The notes under the pieces are model-generated. The model saw only the letters and a program-made list of their open reading frames with translations, made no database searches and was not told the origin of the DNA. The translations under genes and the position numbers were made by a program. Shown one piece after another: positions 53,103 through 62,041 of a stretch of 64,000 nucleotides of DNA (positions within the stretch are counted from its first letter, which is position 1; every line of letters begins with the position of its first letter). Origin of the DNA: Paenibacillus sp. FSL R7-0273 (GTDB lineage Bacteria > Bacillota > Bacilli > Paenibacillales > Paenibacillaceae); NCBI RefSeq assembly GCF_000758625.1, contig NZ_CP009283.1:6511001-6575000 (forward strand), written 5' to 3'.

Positions 53103-54161
53103 CTACACCCCCAGCACAGCATTAGCGAATAAGGGTACTTCGTTCTCTGCCAGCGTAATATTACCGGTTCCGCCGTTCAGCTTCAGTCCGCTGTAATCCA
53201 GAACCCCCTCTGTATCCAGCAGCAAAGCGCCGATGACGGACTGGCTGATGTACGAGGCTTCAAAGGCCTTTTCCTTACGGTACTTCTCCAGCATGATCTG
53301 AAAAGCATTGATCACAGCCTGCAGCGTATAGCCTGCAGCCAGGTTAACTGTTGCACTGACTGTGATGCTTTTACCGGCGGCTGAAGCAACTGTCACCACC
53401 GCACCCACAGGAGCCTCGCCTTCCCCCAGACCGGAAGCAGGGTCAATATGCTGTTGTACCATTGATACCAGTACTGCTGAGGCCGGCTTCTTCTCAGCAT
53501 CGACAATAATTACCTTGACCGTCTTGGGTCCGTTCCACAGCGGAAAGACCCGCGCTCCGCCTACGCCTTCAATCTGTGACGCCCATTCCATGTAATGATA
53601 TTTGTTGCCGCTGGTTGACGGGCGTCTGGCCGAATTAAAATACCGCCGGCGCAGCGCTTCGTCATCCTCTGCCTCCTCGCCGGGTATTAGAAGCGAAGTA
53701 ATCCCCCCGCGTGCAAGCTCCGGAATATAACTCACCGGCAGCAGGCTGCCGGAATACTGATTGCCGGCTGCTCCGGCGGTCTCACTCTCCAGCCGGAACG
53801 CTCCCGGGGAGAGCCTTTCAGCCGCCGTGTAATTATAGAGCCCCAGCGAGAACCTGCTGCCCAAAGGGATATCCAGCAGCTCATCTTCATTATTATAAAA
53901 TTCTCCGCGAAGCTGCGCCTTGGTTGCCGGCTCCCTGGTGATTCCAGTCCAGGAAATGCTGCGCTCCAAATACTCACCGGCTGCAGTGTCGGCAAAGTGC
54001 AGATTAATGTTCACATCCAGCTCAATATACATCTGTGCCATCTCCGCCGCAGCCGGGGCAAGCGCATCATAAATAATGCTGCCTTCCCGCTTGTCCAGTC
54101 CTTCCGGGACCCTATTCAGCATGCGATCAAGCAGCGCTTCATACGTCTGATCCTCATACAC
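53103..54161 (-). CDS. Baseplate J protein, XkdT-like
   Basis: 352 residues, the usual length. Features are TYEALLDRMLNRVPEGLDKR at the start, ISWTGITREPATKAQLRGEF and the conserved RRRYFNSARRPSTSGNKYHY. It forms the wedge of the contractile baseplate. It overlaps the XkdS gene by eight bases. Confidence 0.92.
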   Translation of the reverse strand: MYEDQTYEALLDRMLNRVPEGLDKREGSIIYDALAPAAAEMAQMYIELDVNINLHFADTAAGEYLERSISWTGITREPATKAQLRGEFYNNEDELLDIPLGSRFSLGLYNYTAAERLSPGAFRLESETAGAAGNQYSGSLLPVSYIPELARGGITSLLIPGEEAEDDEALRRRYFNSARRPSTSGNKYHYMEWASQIEGVGGARVFPLWNGPKTVKVIIVDAEKKPASAVLVSMVQQHIDPASGLGEGEAPVGAVVTVASAAGKSITVSATVNLAAGYTLQAVINAFQIMLEKYRKEKAFEASYISQSVIGALLLDTEGVLDYSGLKLNGGTGNITLAENEVPLFANAVLGV

Positions 54162-54585
54162 TGTCTATCAGCTCCTTTCTGAGCTCAAAATTGCCGTAAT
54201 ACGTGACTACAGTACAATTGAAGCTCGCCTGATCCCCGTTAAAAGTAATCTCTGCCTGCTCGAGACCGCGGATCCGTTCGTCCTGCAGCAGTGCTTCACT
54301 GACAATCCGCAGCAGCTCAGCGCGGACCAGCAATCTGTCCTTGCCCAGTACCAGATTCCACTCTGTCCCGTAATCTGTACTGTAGATCAGAAACTCATAA
54401 CGTTCCGTCTGCAGCACCTTGATGGCAGCCTGTCTGACGGCTTCCAAGGCATCAACAGTGCCGGTAATACGCTTCAGGCCCCAATCCATCCGGTAGGTAA
54501 GACTGGGGCTCATCATACTCTGTCCAGGTGCATTCTCTTCAAGCAACCCCTTGATCGGTCCTGACCTGCCAATAGCCGGAATCAT
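54154..54585 (-). CDS. Baseplate protein, XkdS-like (DUF2634, gp25-related)
   Basis: 143 residues with TYRMDWGLKRITGTVDALEA near 30 and YEFLIYSTDYGTEWNLVLGK near 65, the conserved core of DUF2634. This is the gp25-like baseplate wedge or sheath initiator. It overlaps its neighbours on both sides. Confidence 0.9.
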   Translation of the reverse strand: MIPAIGRSGPIKGLLEENAPGQSMMSPSLTYRMDWGLKRITGTVDALEAVRQAAIKVLQTERYEFLIYSTDYGTEWNLVLGKDRLLVRAELLRIVSEALLQDERIRGLEQAEITFNGDQASFNCTVVTYYGNFELRKELIDSV

Positions 54586-54875
54586 AGGTCCACCAGCCGA
54601 TCCAGCACAACATAGCTTTGTCCGCCCTGCATCCGCAGGAGCAGCACACGGTCACCCGGCTCAAGCCCCCGCCGGATCAAAAGCTGCCTTCCGTCCAGCT
54701 CAATCCGGCACTCTGTAACAGCTTCCGGCAGCACCAGTGCGGAACCGGACAGCACAAACCGCTGATCCACCTGAATCTGCAAGGGCTCCGCCCCCGTCAC
54801 CTGGCCATAAGAAAAAGCCACCGGATTCGTATTGGATACGGCTCCGAGGCTCGCTTTTTTAATAATGTCCAGCAT
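54582..54875 (-). CDS. Baseplate protein, XkdR-like (DUF2577)
   Basis: 97 residues. Motifs are FSYGQVTGAEPLQIQVDQRF and GLEPGDRVLLLRMQGGQSYV, matching the small DUF2577 beta protein placed between XkdQ and XkdS in PBSX. Confidence 0.88.
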   Translation of the reverse strand: MLDIIKKASLGAVSNTNPVAFSYGQVTGAEPLQIQVDQRFVLSGSALVLPEAVTECRIELDGRQLLIRRGLEPGDRVLLLRMQGGQSYVVLDRLVDL

Positions 54876-54881
54876 CTGCTC

Positions 54882-55844
54882 CTACACCACCTTTATCGTG
54901 AGGGACATTGTGTGTTCCCCGCCTGAAATTTTATGACTGCATTCATCCACGAGAAACAGCTGAGTCTCGAATTCATCCAGCAGCACATAAATGAAGTTTC
55001 CGGCTCTTACGCGCATATCCCCGATTGCCTGAACGGTCAGACTGAGCTTTTCCCGGTTATGCAGCTTAAGCAGGTTGTCCGCCTTTTCCCGGATTTGCGC
55101 CGCAGCCGCCTTGTCGTCGGCCTTCTGATACAGCTGCAATATCCCCCAGCGTGCTACATTCTCCTTGTCCGTAACCGGATAGAATTCACGTTTGCCCGTC
55201 TCCTCATTATCCCTATACAAAAAAATAGTATTGTACGTGTCCTCATCAATGCTCCGCTTCAGCGAGTAGTCATAGAGATAGCGGCCTGCCCCCAAAACGA
55301 CGTTAAGCAGCATGCTCTGCATATTTCGCAGTGTCAGCTTCCCGAAATCATCATAAAAAGCCAGCAGCTGTCCGCTGTTCTGCAGCTCACTGCCCACGGC
55401 TCCCATGATGATATCGAGCAGCTTTTTATTATCTTCTATAAGCGATGGTATCCTGTACTGCGCCTCATCAAACACACCGGTCTGCAAACCGTAATCCTCC
55501 GCTATTTTTGCGATCAGCTCATTTGCAGTCACATTCTGCAGCACATAGCTTCCGTTGCCCAGCAGATAGCGGATCTGGTCGTAAGCCGTCAATTTGATCT
55601 CCCGGTCTGAACCGGTTGCTATCGTAAACACAAACCCGTAAAAGACATCCCTGTCATTCTTACTGAACTGTACAATATCCCCGTTGCCGATGTTAAACCT
55701 GGGATGCTGATAAATCGCGCTGTCTACAAGCGTTATCTCAAGTGTCGCAGGCTTGCCAGAACGCGAGGTCTTCCAGGTGATGTCGGTCGCTATAGCGGAG
55801 ATATCCCAGAGCAGACCCTCTTTATTTTTCACCAGCAGCTTCAT
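54882..55844 (-). CDS. Tail hub protein, XkdQ-like
   Basis: 320 residues, close to PBSX XkdQ (325). NIGNGDIVQFSKNDRDVFYG and LTAYDQIRYLLGNGSYVLQN are characteristic of the gp27-like hub family, and DMRVRAGNFIYVLLDEF closes the domain. It forms the central baseplate hub. Confidence 0.9.
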   Translation of the reverse strand: MKLLVKNKEGLLWDISAIATDITWKTSRSGKPATLEITLVDSAIYQHPRFNIGNGDIVQFSKNDRDVFYGFVFTIATGSDREIKLTAYDQIRYLLGNGSYVLQNVTANELIAKIAEDYGLQTGVFDEAQYRIPSLIEDNKKLLDIIMGAVGSELQNSGQLLAFYDDFGKLTLRNMQSMLLNVVLGAGRYLYDYSLKRSIDEDTYNTIFLYRDNEETGKREFYPVTDKENVARWGILQLYQKADDKAAAAQIREKADNLLKLHNREKLSLTVQAIGDMRVRAGNFIYVLLDEFETQLFLVDECSHKISGGEHTMSLTIKVV

Positions 55845-55855
55845 GCTTCCTCCCC

Positions 55856-56623
55856 CTATGCCAGCTTGATGACTCTGCCGGTTTGCAGCTTCTTAAGCTC
55901 ACTGTCGGAAATGCCGTTAAGCTTCTGGAGGGCTTTATATTTACTTCCGCTGCCCAGCTTTTTCTGGGCAATACTCCAGAGCGAGTCTCCGGCTTGAATG
56001 GTATAGGTGGCTGCAGCTGTTTTTTCACTGGCCCGATGCTGCTGTTTCTTCACCTCATTACCGGCAGTCTTTACTGCGAGCGCCTGATAGAAGACATATT
56101 TCTTGAGCGCTAATGTGTATTCAATATCTCCGGAATTTCCGGCACTCAGCTTCCAGGTGAAATTTTCAATGCTGACCGGCATGTTGATGCCCATATCGCC
56201 GGTGAAGGTCTGGGCAGCCCGGTCTGCAGCCTCCTTAAGCCAGTCAGCCATATTCCCTGTCTGTCCCGCTCCACTACTATCCAGCTGTTTAAGCCCGGTA
56301 AAAACAAACCGGATAGGCCTGCGGCTAACCATCCACCGTTTGATCATCGCCACATATTCGTAGGGCTTAAGCAGTCGGCTTTCTTTTTCCTGAGCCTCAC
56401 TGGCCGGATAGACGACAAACGGATACCACTGGGCCGGAAACATGCTTTCTATGGACAGCTCCGTAAGCTTCGGATAAGCAATCGCATTAATTTCACCAAG
56501 CTCGATAATCGAATAGCTTTTGCCGTCTCCCGACTCTTTGATTTCCAGCATCTCCGGGTTAACCGGCAGCCGGATGACCTCTTCATAGTTATTGAAGCTT
56601 AAGAAAAAACCGTATTCCTCCAC
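55856..56623 (-). CDS. LysM-containing tail protein, XkdP-like
   Basis: 255 residues. The N-terminal part (EYGFFLSFNNYEEVIRLPVN) is the XkdP core; the C-terminal LysM (TYTIQAGDSLWSIAQKKLGS) would bind peptidoglycan or a partner. The GTG at 56623 begins one base beyond the tape measure stop codon, with AGGGGGTG upstream; a longer reading into the tape measure is unlikely. It connects the tape measure to the hub. Confidence 0.9.
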   Translation of the reverse strand: MEEYGFFLSFNNYEEVIRLPVNPEMLEIKESGDGKSYSIIELGEINAIAYPKLTELSIESMFPAQWYPFVVYPASEAQEKESRLLKPYEYVAMIKRWMVSRRPIRFVFTGLKQLDSSGAGQTGNMADWLKEAADRAAQTFTGDMGINMPVSIENFTWKLSAGNSGDIEYTLALKKYVFYQALAVKTAGNEVKKQQHRASEKTAAATYTIQAGDSLWSIAQKKLGSGSKYKALQKLNGISDSELKKLQTGRVIKLA

Positions 56624-56624
56624 G

Positions 56625-58484
56625 TTACGTATACACCCCCTGGGCGGTTGAAACAAATTCCTCCTGCAGCACCTGCCCGATCTTGGTAATGATGGAGTCA
56701 ATGTCTCCGGCATTATTGATGTTACCGGTTGTAACCTGTACCGTCGGCGTCAGCTCCACAAAATTTTGAATCGCCTGAAGCTCCGCCAGCTCACGCAACA
56801 TTTTCAGATCATCACTGGAGATGTCTACCGTATCGTTAATCGAGCCGACTTCATTGACGCGGTTGACGTTGCTTGGCAGGCCTGAGCCTCCGGCAGCTGA
56901 TTTCGAAGCTTCGGACGGGGCAAATTTCACCTTCGTGTCGAACTTGCTCACCAGCTCCTTGCCCTTTTGACTGGCATCCTTAACAGCCTTATCATAATCC
57001 ACATAATCCTTCTTCTCTGAGTCGTATACCGCTTTGTCTGAGGTGGGCTTGGGGATCATATCTTTAGCTTTCAGAATCATGTCACTGAATACATGCTTAT
57101 TCTCCGTGTCGAGGTAATTAGGCTCAAAGTCCGCCAGGAAACTAAAGCCCGGCAGCTTGCTGAGACTGTCCGCCATCCCTTTAACCTTCTTCAAAACCAG
57201 GTTGATAGCATCTACCATTGCCCCCACAAAGCCGCCTGCAAAATTCTCGACCCCGAACGCCATCTGATAAATAAAGCCGAGGAAATTCATTGCCAAATCA
57301 TAGAACAGCTTACTTACAGCAAACTTGGGATCGATGAACAGATTCCGGAAAAAATCAGCAAAGGCAATGAATGTGTTGTAGAGCGCTATTACGATATTTT
57401 CGATAAAAGCCTTAAGCCAGCCGAAAGCCCCTGCAATAAATTCCACCACCTGGCCTACAGAAACACCTGACTGCTGCAGGCAGTAGATAAGTAAGCCAAT
57501 AGCCGCAACAATAAGCAGAATGGGCCAGTTAGCCACCAGCCAGGCAGCGGCAAGCGCATATACCTGAATAATCATGGCGGCCAGCAGCACGAAAGCAATC
57601 GCAGCCAAAATCGGGGCAACCACATCCCAGTTCTGCTGTATGGCATCAATCATGTAGAAGATCCAGTCCACCACAGCCCCGATAACCGTCGCAATTACCA
57701 GAAACCCGTTGGCTACCATAGTAAGCATTGAGACCATCTGCTCTGATTGAAAAAACTTGTTCAGTGAATCAAGCACCGGACGGAGCGCAACAATAGCCTT
57801 TTCTCCCATTGATTTTACGGCGCCATCCATATTTCTTTGCAGCAGATCCCACTTTTTTGTATCTTCCTCAGAAGCGTTTGCAGTGATAGCCTGAATCCCG
57901 AGCGATTTTACTTTATCGAAAATACCGCTAAGATCAATAGCTGCGAGTGAATCCTTTGCCTTGGACAGAAAACCCGGCTTGTCCTCCTTCGCCGATTCGT
58001 CAGCGGCATCAACGACAGGGTCAGGTCCAGCATCATTTGGGGTTCCTGCTCCTGCTGCCCCGGCAGCTGCCGTATCCTGTCTGTTCATCAGGTAGCTTAC
58101 AGCCTTCTCCCCGACATAGGTAATCAGCTCAAAGCCGCTTACATCAAGGGCTTGCATCATCTTTTGAATTTTTCCCAGAAATCCGGTTTTCTCATTTGCC
58201 GGATCGGCATTATCTGCCTGATCTGCACTGTCCGGTGGATTAGCTCGCTTTGCTTCGTTATTAAGCCGGGACGCCGCCTCCTGCGCCTGCATAAAGCCTT
58301 CCATAAAGGATTTATTCTTCTCCTCATAGATCCGCTGCAGGATAATCTGCAGATCATTAAGCGAATACGATGCGCGGTTAAAATTCTGGTTAAGCCGCTC
58401 CCACTGGGCATTCACATTTTGCCAGACTGCCAGAGCGGTCACCGGAACCAGCGCATTACTCATGGACCCGTTTGAATTCTCCAT
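56625..58484 (-). CDS. Tail tape measure protein
   Basis: 619 residues. The N-terminal ~130 are helical and charged, the middle (residues ~280-470) has long hydrophobic helices (WPILLIVAAIGLLIYCLQQS, GFLVIATVIGAVVDWIFYMI), and the C-terminus is polar. This is the plan of tape measure proteins. It is much shorter than PBSX XkdO (about 1330), so the tail should be shorter; at ~0.15 nm per residue roughly 90 nm. AGGGGGTG precedes ATG 58484. It follows the frameshifted chaperone by 13 bases. Confidence 0.88.
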   Translation of the reverse strand: MENSNGSMSNALVPVTALAVWQNVNAQWERLNQNFNRASYSLNDLQIILQRIYEEKNKSFMEGFMQAQEAASRLNNEAKRANPPDSADQADNADPANEKTGFLGKIQKMMQALDVSGFELITYVGEKAVSYLMNRQDTAAAGAAGAGTPNDAGPDPVVDAADESAKEDKPGFLSKAKDSLAAIDLSGIFDKVKSLGIQAITANASEEDTKKWDLLQRNMDGAVKSMGEKAIVALRPVLDSLNKFFQSEQMVSMLTMVANGFLVIATVIGAVVDWIFYMIDAIQQNWDVVAPILAAIAFVLLAAMIIQVYALAAAWLVANWPILLIVAAIGLLIYCLQQSGVSVGQVVEFIAGAFGWLKAFIENIVIALYNTFIAFADFFRNLFIDPKFAVSKLFYDLAMNFLGFIYQMAFGVENFAGGFVGAMVDAINLVLKKVKGMADSLSKLPGFSFLADFEPNYLDTENKHVFSDMILKAKDMIPKPTSDKAVYDSEKKDYVDYDKAVKDASQKGKELVSKFDTKVKFAPSEASKSAAGGSGLPSNVNRVNEVGSINDTVDISSDDLKMLRELAELQAIQNFVELTPTVQVTTGNINNAGDIDSIITKIGQVLQEEFVSTAQGVYT

Positions 58485-58497
58485 TCTTTCACCCCCT

Positions 58498-58680
58498 TCA
58501 TCGCTTCTTGCCTTTACTGCGCGCACGCTCACGTTTTTCCTTGTCCACCCGCACAGCAATCATCGCATACACCGCCGCCCGCTCACGCGCAGACAGCTTC
58601 ATCAGCTCATGCGGCAGAATATGAAGCTCATGGAGGGCGTAGTAGGCAAGATTAGCCTCACTGTCGCCCCCGTTAATCAG
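58498..58680 (-). CDS. Frameshift extension of the tail assembly chaperone
   Basis: A -1 shift on A AAA AAC (58686-58680), two codons before and including the last sense codon of the XkdN-like gene, would continue LINGGDSEANLAYYALHELH for 60 residues to TGA at 58498. The extension has no start codon or ribosome site of its own. It contains LPHELMKLSARERAAVYAMI and a basic tail, as in the T-part of gpG/gpGT-like chaperones. This is the expected organisation just before a tape measure gene. Confidence 0.8.
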   Translation of the reverse strand: MINGGDSEANLAYYALHELHILPHELMKLSARERAAVYAMIAVRVDKEKRERARSKGKKR

Positions 58681-59099
58681 TTTTTTACTTCGTCCACCAG
58701 CTCGTTCATATCCGTACCAAAGCCGTTCAGCGCCTGTACCCGTTCACCGAGCGCAGCGAATTCACCGGGAAGCAGCATTTTCCGCAGCAGCGCCTCCGCG
58801 CCCATCACCCCGTAGGAGCGCTGCAGCTCGGCATTTTTCAGATCGGGATGCACGACGCTTGCGGTCATGAGCTTGGCCATGTAATCGTTAGGGTCGATTT
58901 CAGAGGTATAGGCGCCGTTTTTCCCCTTCACCTTACGGGTGGCGGCTTTACGGCAATCCTGGTTCTCATCCTCAGTCATACTGCGCAGCTTCCAGGCTAC
59001 AGCTGTTCCCTCCTTATCCTTAAAACGCTGGGACACGACAAACTCCTCTGTTGTGTCACACGCTGCATTTTGCGCAAAAAACATACTTAATTCGCTCAT
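58677..59099 (-). CDS. Tail assembly chaperone, XkdN-like
   Basis: 140 residues, close to PBSX XkdN. The family features are FVVSQRFKDKEGTAVAWKLR, MTEDENQDCRKAATRK and SVVHPDLKNAELQRSYGVMG. It keeps the tape measure soluble during assembly. Its final codons GTA AAA AAC TGA hold a -1 slippery heptamer. Confidence 0.9.
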   Translation of the reverse strand: MSELSMFFAQNAACDTTEEFVVSQRFKDKEGTAVAWKLRSMTEDENQDCRKAATRKVKGKNGAYTSEIDPNDYMAKLMTASVVHPDLKNAELQRSYGVMGAEALLRKMLLPGEFAALGERVQALNGFGTDMNELVDEVKN

Positions 59100-59208
59100 T
59101 TTCGTTCCTCCTAATTATTTGTGCAGAGTAAGCAGAGACCCGCCGCCTGCTATTGCGCCCGGGCCTGTTATGCTTACACCCTGATTAAAATCTGTCCCTG
59201 TCCGTCTA

Positions 59209-59679
59209 TTACAGGCTGGAGCCCGCCGGAGCGCCAAAGGATTGTGCCAGCTCTACATCCTCAAAGGTAAAGCTCACCTCTTCCTCAAGTGCATCCGATT
59301 CGGTATCCAGAGAGGCCATTATTACGCTGTCCAGATTAACGCCCTTCAGAATAATCCGCTGGGCCCCCACACTGGATGACGGGTCCTCATTCGTGACTTC
59401 AATATCGAAATACTGGTCCACGCCTGTTTTCATATATTCCAGCATCATCTGCCGGAAACGGCTGGTCATATAAAAAATCGTCATAGTCCCGCTGCCCGAC
59501 CAACCGGTCGCTTTATGCTGCACCCCGCGGCGGCCCAGCGTCTTCACTTCTGCCTTCTGCTTCTCCACTGTCGCTTCCAGTGTCTTCACGTAGAACATTT
59601 CCTCCACCTGGGAGCCGATCTTGGCATATGCGCGGCCTTCCTGGCCGGAGAGGGTATCACTAGCTTTTAGAAACGCCAT
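59209..59679 (-). CDS. Tail tube protein, XkdM-like
   Basis: 156 residues: AFLKASDTLSGQEGRAYAKI at the start and GWSGSGTMTIFYMTSRFRQM near 60 are the usual marks of the PBSX tube. It forms the inner tube driven through the target wall. It follows the sheath gene by one base. Confidence 0.93.
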   Translation of the reverse strand: MAFLKASDTLSGQEGRAYAKIGSQVEEMFYVKTLEATVEKQKAEVKTLGRRGVQHKATGWSGSGTMTIFYMTSRFRQMMLEYMKTGVDQYFDIEVTNEDPSSSVGAQRIILKGVNLDSVIMASLDTESDALEEEVSFTFEDVELAQSFGAPAGSSL

Positions 59680-59680
59680 C

Positions 59681-61003
59681 TTAAACCACCTTCACTTTCA
59701 TATATACTTTTTCTACGGAATCCACCGGCTTCACAGCAACCTCCAGAACAACGCTGTCACTGTCAGCACCCGCAGATACCACAATATCGCTCTGCGAATT
59801 GAAGCTGTCGATAGCACCCAGGGCCTGCAGATCATTCATATAGGTGACACACTGGGCCCAGAACAATGTTCGGCCATCCTCATTGTTGGCAACCTTGCCA
59901 ATAAAGTTTTGTTCGAAAATACGCTTCAAATCGCCGGCAATCCCGTCAAGCACGCGCACAACACGGTTTTTGGAAAAAACCTTCCCCTTATCCGGTGAAA
60001 AAGAAGTGAAGCTGTTGATGTCCTGCTCGACCACCGCACGGCCGCTGCTATACGTAAAGAGCAGTTGCCCTTCTGTCAGCGCCGCTACCGTTCCGGAATG
60101 GCTGAGCCGGACATCGGCATCAGCCGCATCATCGTAAGACTGATAAGTCAGCGATTCATTAACTGCCGCACCAGCTACAGCACCGGCCACCCAGGCTACT
60201 GCTGTAGTTTTATCAATAACAGTACCATCAGCCAGAACGACACCATTAGCCACACTGATAATGCCTTCATGATCAGCCGCAGGATAGTCAGACAGGACGG
60301 CCTGTACCTTCTTGCCCTCCGTATCCCGCAGACGTTTTACATAAGAGGTATAGAGTGCCTTCAGCGTGTTATCCTGTGACAGCAGACCGACGGTCTGGAA
60401 ATCCTGAACCTCAAGCGCAGCGAGAAAATCACTGTGCTGTGCACCGTTTACTGTACCATTCTCACCGCCAGTCAAAGGCATTCCGGCTGACAGGGTCAGC
60501 GTTCCCGGACCGTTGGCCTTAAACAGCAGATACTCATTTTCTTTCAGATCAGCTGCACCAGCCACTGTCTGCTTATCCACTTCAGCCTTGCCAAGCAGTG
60601 TTTTCACATCAAACAGCGCATTGTCTTCAATGTTCTTTTCAACAACCACGGTAAGATCATTTCCGCGCTCCCCGCCGAACTTGGCCGTGGCCTGCAGCCC
60701 GTTATTGGTTACTCCTGCCTTGACCCCTTCATTCAGGCGGTAGAGCAGCAGCGTACCTGCACGCTTCAGTGCTTCCCTTACCGGGAGCAGCACATTGTCT
60801 GTCAGGTCATAGCCCAGCAGCCGGCTGAAATCATCCTGCGGGGTGAGCTTTACAATAGCTCCGGATTGCCCCCAAGGCAGTGTAAGCGCCAAGGCTGTGA
60901 TGCCGCGGTCTCCCATTTTACCTGTAATGCTTCCGTTTGTGGCTACATTTACGTATACCCCGGGCCGTACCTTATTCTGTGTTGTCCATGTTCCTCCAGC
61001 CAT
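59681..61003 (-). CDS. Contractile tail sheath protein, XkdK-like
   Basis: 440 residues. GGTWTTQNKVRPGVYVNVAT at the N-terminus, ALTLPWGQSGAIVKLTPQDD and the C-terminal DSVEKVYMKVKVV are typical of the sheath family. Its presence shows a contractile (myovirus-type) tail. The ATG overlaps the stop codon of the small gene before it (TAATG). Confidence 0.95.
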   Translation of the reverse strand: MAGGTWTTQNKVRPGVYVNVATNGSITGKMGDRGITALALTLPWGQSGAIVKLTPQDDFSRLLGYDLTDNVLLPVREALKRAGTLLLYRLNEGVKAGVTNNGLQATAKFGGERGNDLTVVVEKNIEDNALFDVKTLLGKAEVDKQTVAGAADLKENEYLLFKANGPGTLTLSAGMPLTGGENGTVNGAQHSDFLAALEVQDFQTVGLLSQDNTLKALYTSYVKRLRDTEGKKVQAVLSDYPAADHEGIISVANGVVLADGTVIDKTTAVAWVAGAVAGAAVNESLTYQSYDDAADADVRLSHSGTVAALTEGQLLFTYSSGRAVVEQDINSFTSFSPDKGKVFSKNRVVRVLDGIAGDLKRIFEQNFIGKVANNEDGRTLFWAQCVTYMNDLQALGAIDSFNSQSDIVVSAGADSDSVVLEVAVKPVDSVEKVYMKVKVV

Positions 61004-61179
61004 TAGAAAACCTCCTTATTTAAAAAAAGCTTAATACATTCCTTTGCCTCATCCAGCGAGTATCCATTGCCATCCTGCAGTACTACATCAAGCACATCTT
61101 TTTCCTGCGGTGAAAATAGGGCCGAGCTCATCATCTGCTTTTTGCCGAATCTGCTCAGCTCCGCTTCATTCGAATTCAT
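61003..61179 (-). CDS. 58-residue protein between tail terminator and sheath
   Basis: Encodes MNSNEAELSRFGKKQMMSSA, then QEKDVLDVVLQDGNGYSLDE and a lysine-rich helical end. Its start overlaps the previous stop (ATGA) and its stop overlaps the sheath ATG, which strongly supports translation. The protein is acidic and helical; the family is unknown to me. Confidence 0.72.
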   Translation of the reverse strand: MNSNEAELSRFGKKQMMSSALFSPQEKDVLDVVLQDGNGYSLDEAKECIKLFLNKEVF

Positions 61180-61610
61180 TTCACAAATGCTCCTTCCGAT
61201 AGCTGCCCCATTAGCACAGTATCCGTCTGTCCCTGCTCCTGCTTCTGTAAATAGAGCATGTAGTCAACTGTGAACACGGGCCCGCTGCCGTCTTTCCCGG
61301 CTTCCCAGGCTTGTCTCATTACACGGAAAGCAGGTTCATCATGACTCTGAACAGCCAGCGCCTCACAGAGACCGTCAGCCAGCTCCTCTGAATCCAGCTG
61401 ACCTCCCTGCTCATAGCGGATCCCCATCTTGTAGACTGCCATGTACCTGCCCTCCCGCTGCCGGTCATAGACAGCCGAGAGCAGCTCCAGCCTGAAGTAG
61501 GCTACCTGGGGCTTTTCCCCGGTAACATACACAGGCAGCCCGGGATAAGCTGCATTCAGTGCAGCCGTAATATGCTCCCGCAGCCGTTGTACCATTTTCA
61601 TCTTTGTCAC
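61176..61610 (-). CDS. Phage tail terminator family protein
   Basis: 144 residues: GLPVYVTGEKPQVAYFRLEL, YKMGIRYEQGGQLDSEELAD and DGSGPVFTVDYMLYLQKQEQ. This fits the XkdJ-like/DUF6838 tail terminator group that precedes the sheath gene. It caps the tube end in a phage; in a headless particle it would close the tail tip. First gene of the structural operon. Confidence 0.75.
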   Translation of the reverse strand: MTKMKMVQRLREHITAALNAAYPGLPVYVTGEKPQVAYFRLELLSAVYDRQREGRYMAVYKMGIRYEQGGQLDSEELADGLCEALAVQSHDEPAFRVMRQAWEAGKDGSGPVFTVDYMLYLQKQEQGQTDTVLMGQLSEGAFVK

Positions 61611-61666
61611 CCTTTTCTGTTAAGCATTGCCGGCACGCTCACTCCTTCTGTCTGCGGAATTAAAAA

Positions 61667-61696
61667 CGGATATTATCCGGTAATGGATAATATCCG
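61667..61696. promoter_or_regulatory. Perfect palindrome before the tail operon (candidate activator site)
   Basis: CGGATATTATCC and GGATAATATCCG with a six-base spacer lie 57 bases before the first tail gene. There is no T-run, so it is more likely a protein binding site or an RNA leader hairpin than a terminator. The remaining bases of this 430-base gap hold a terminator near 62000 and no credible gene. Confidence 0.5.
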
Positions 61697-61990
61697 CTGT
61701 AAAATATGGCCTCTGATCAAAAGAGCTTTCACCGCTTCAGTGTCCCTTAAACCGCTAACCGGTAAGGCTTATAGCGGAGCATTCATGCTCCTGCGGTGTC
61801 TTTTTGCTTCATTTGCCATGTTATAATCATACTCCCTTTATTTCCGCATGAAGCCGGTATTCCGCCTGATTTAAGGATAGCTTTGAGCTGCCGCCGGGAG
61901 GTTTCAGGGAGGTTAAAAGCAGGCAGCAAAATTCTCAGCTTTAAGCATCTATATGTATGGATATCTTCAGCTGTCTTTATGTCTTCACAC

Positions 61991-62020
61991 AAAAAAAAGC
62001 ACCGTCTCTGGAGACGATGC
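61991..62020 (-). terminator. Terminator after the ArpU-like regulator gene
   Basis: GCATCGTCTC pairs with GAGACGGTGC (one mismatch) around CAGA, followed by eight T residues on the minus strand, about 20 bases after the regulator stop codon. The tail operon must therefore have its own promoter. Confidence 0.85.
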
Positions 62021-62041
62021 AATTACACATTTGCCGTAGGC

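Noticed and set aside
61783..62022. 79-codon leftward frame after the ArpU-like gene
   Set aside because: It begins inside the terminator hairpin, has no ribosome site and no recognisable features.
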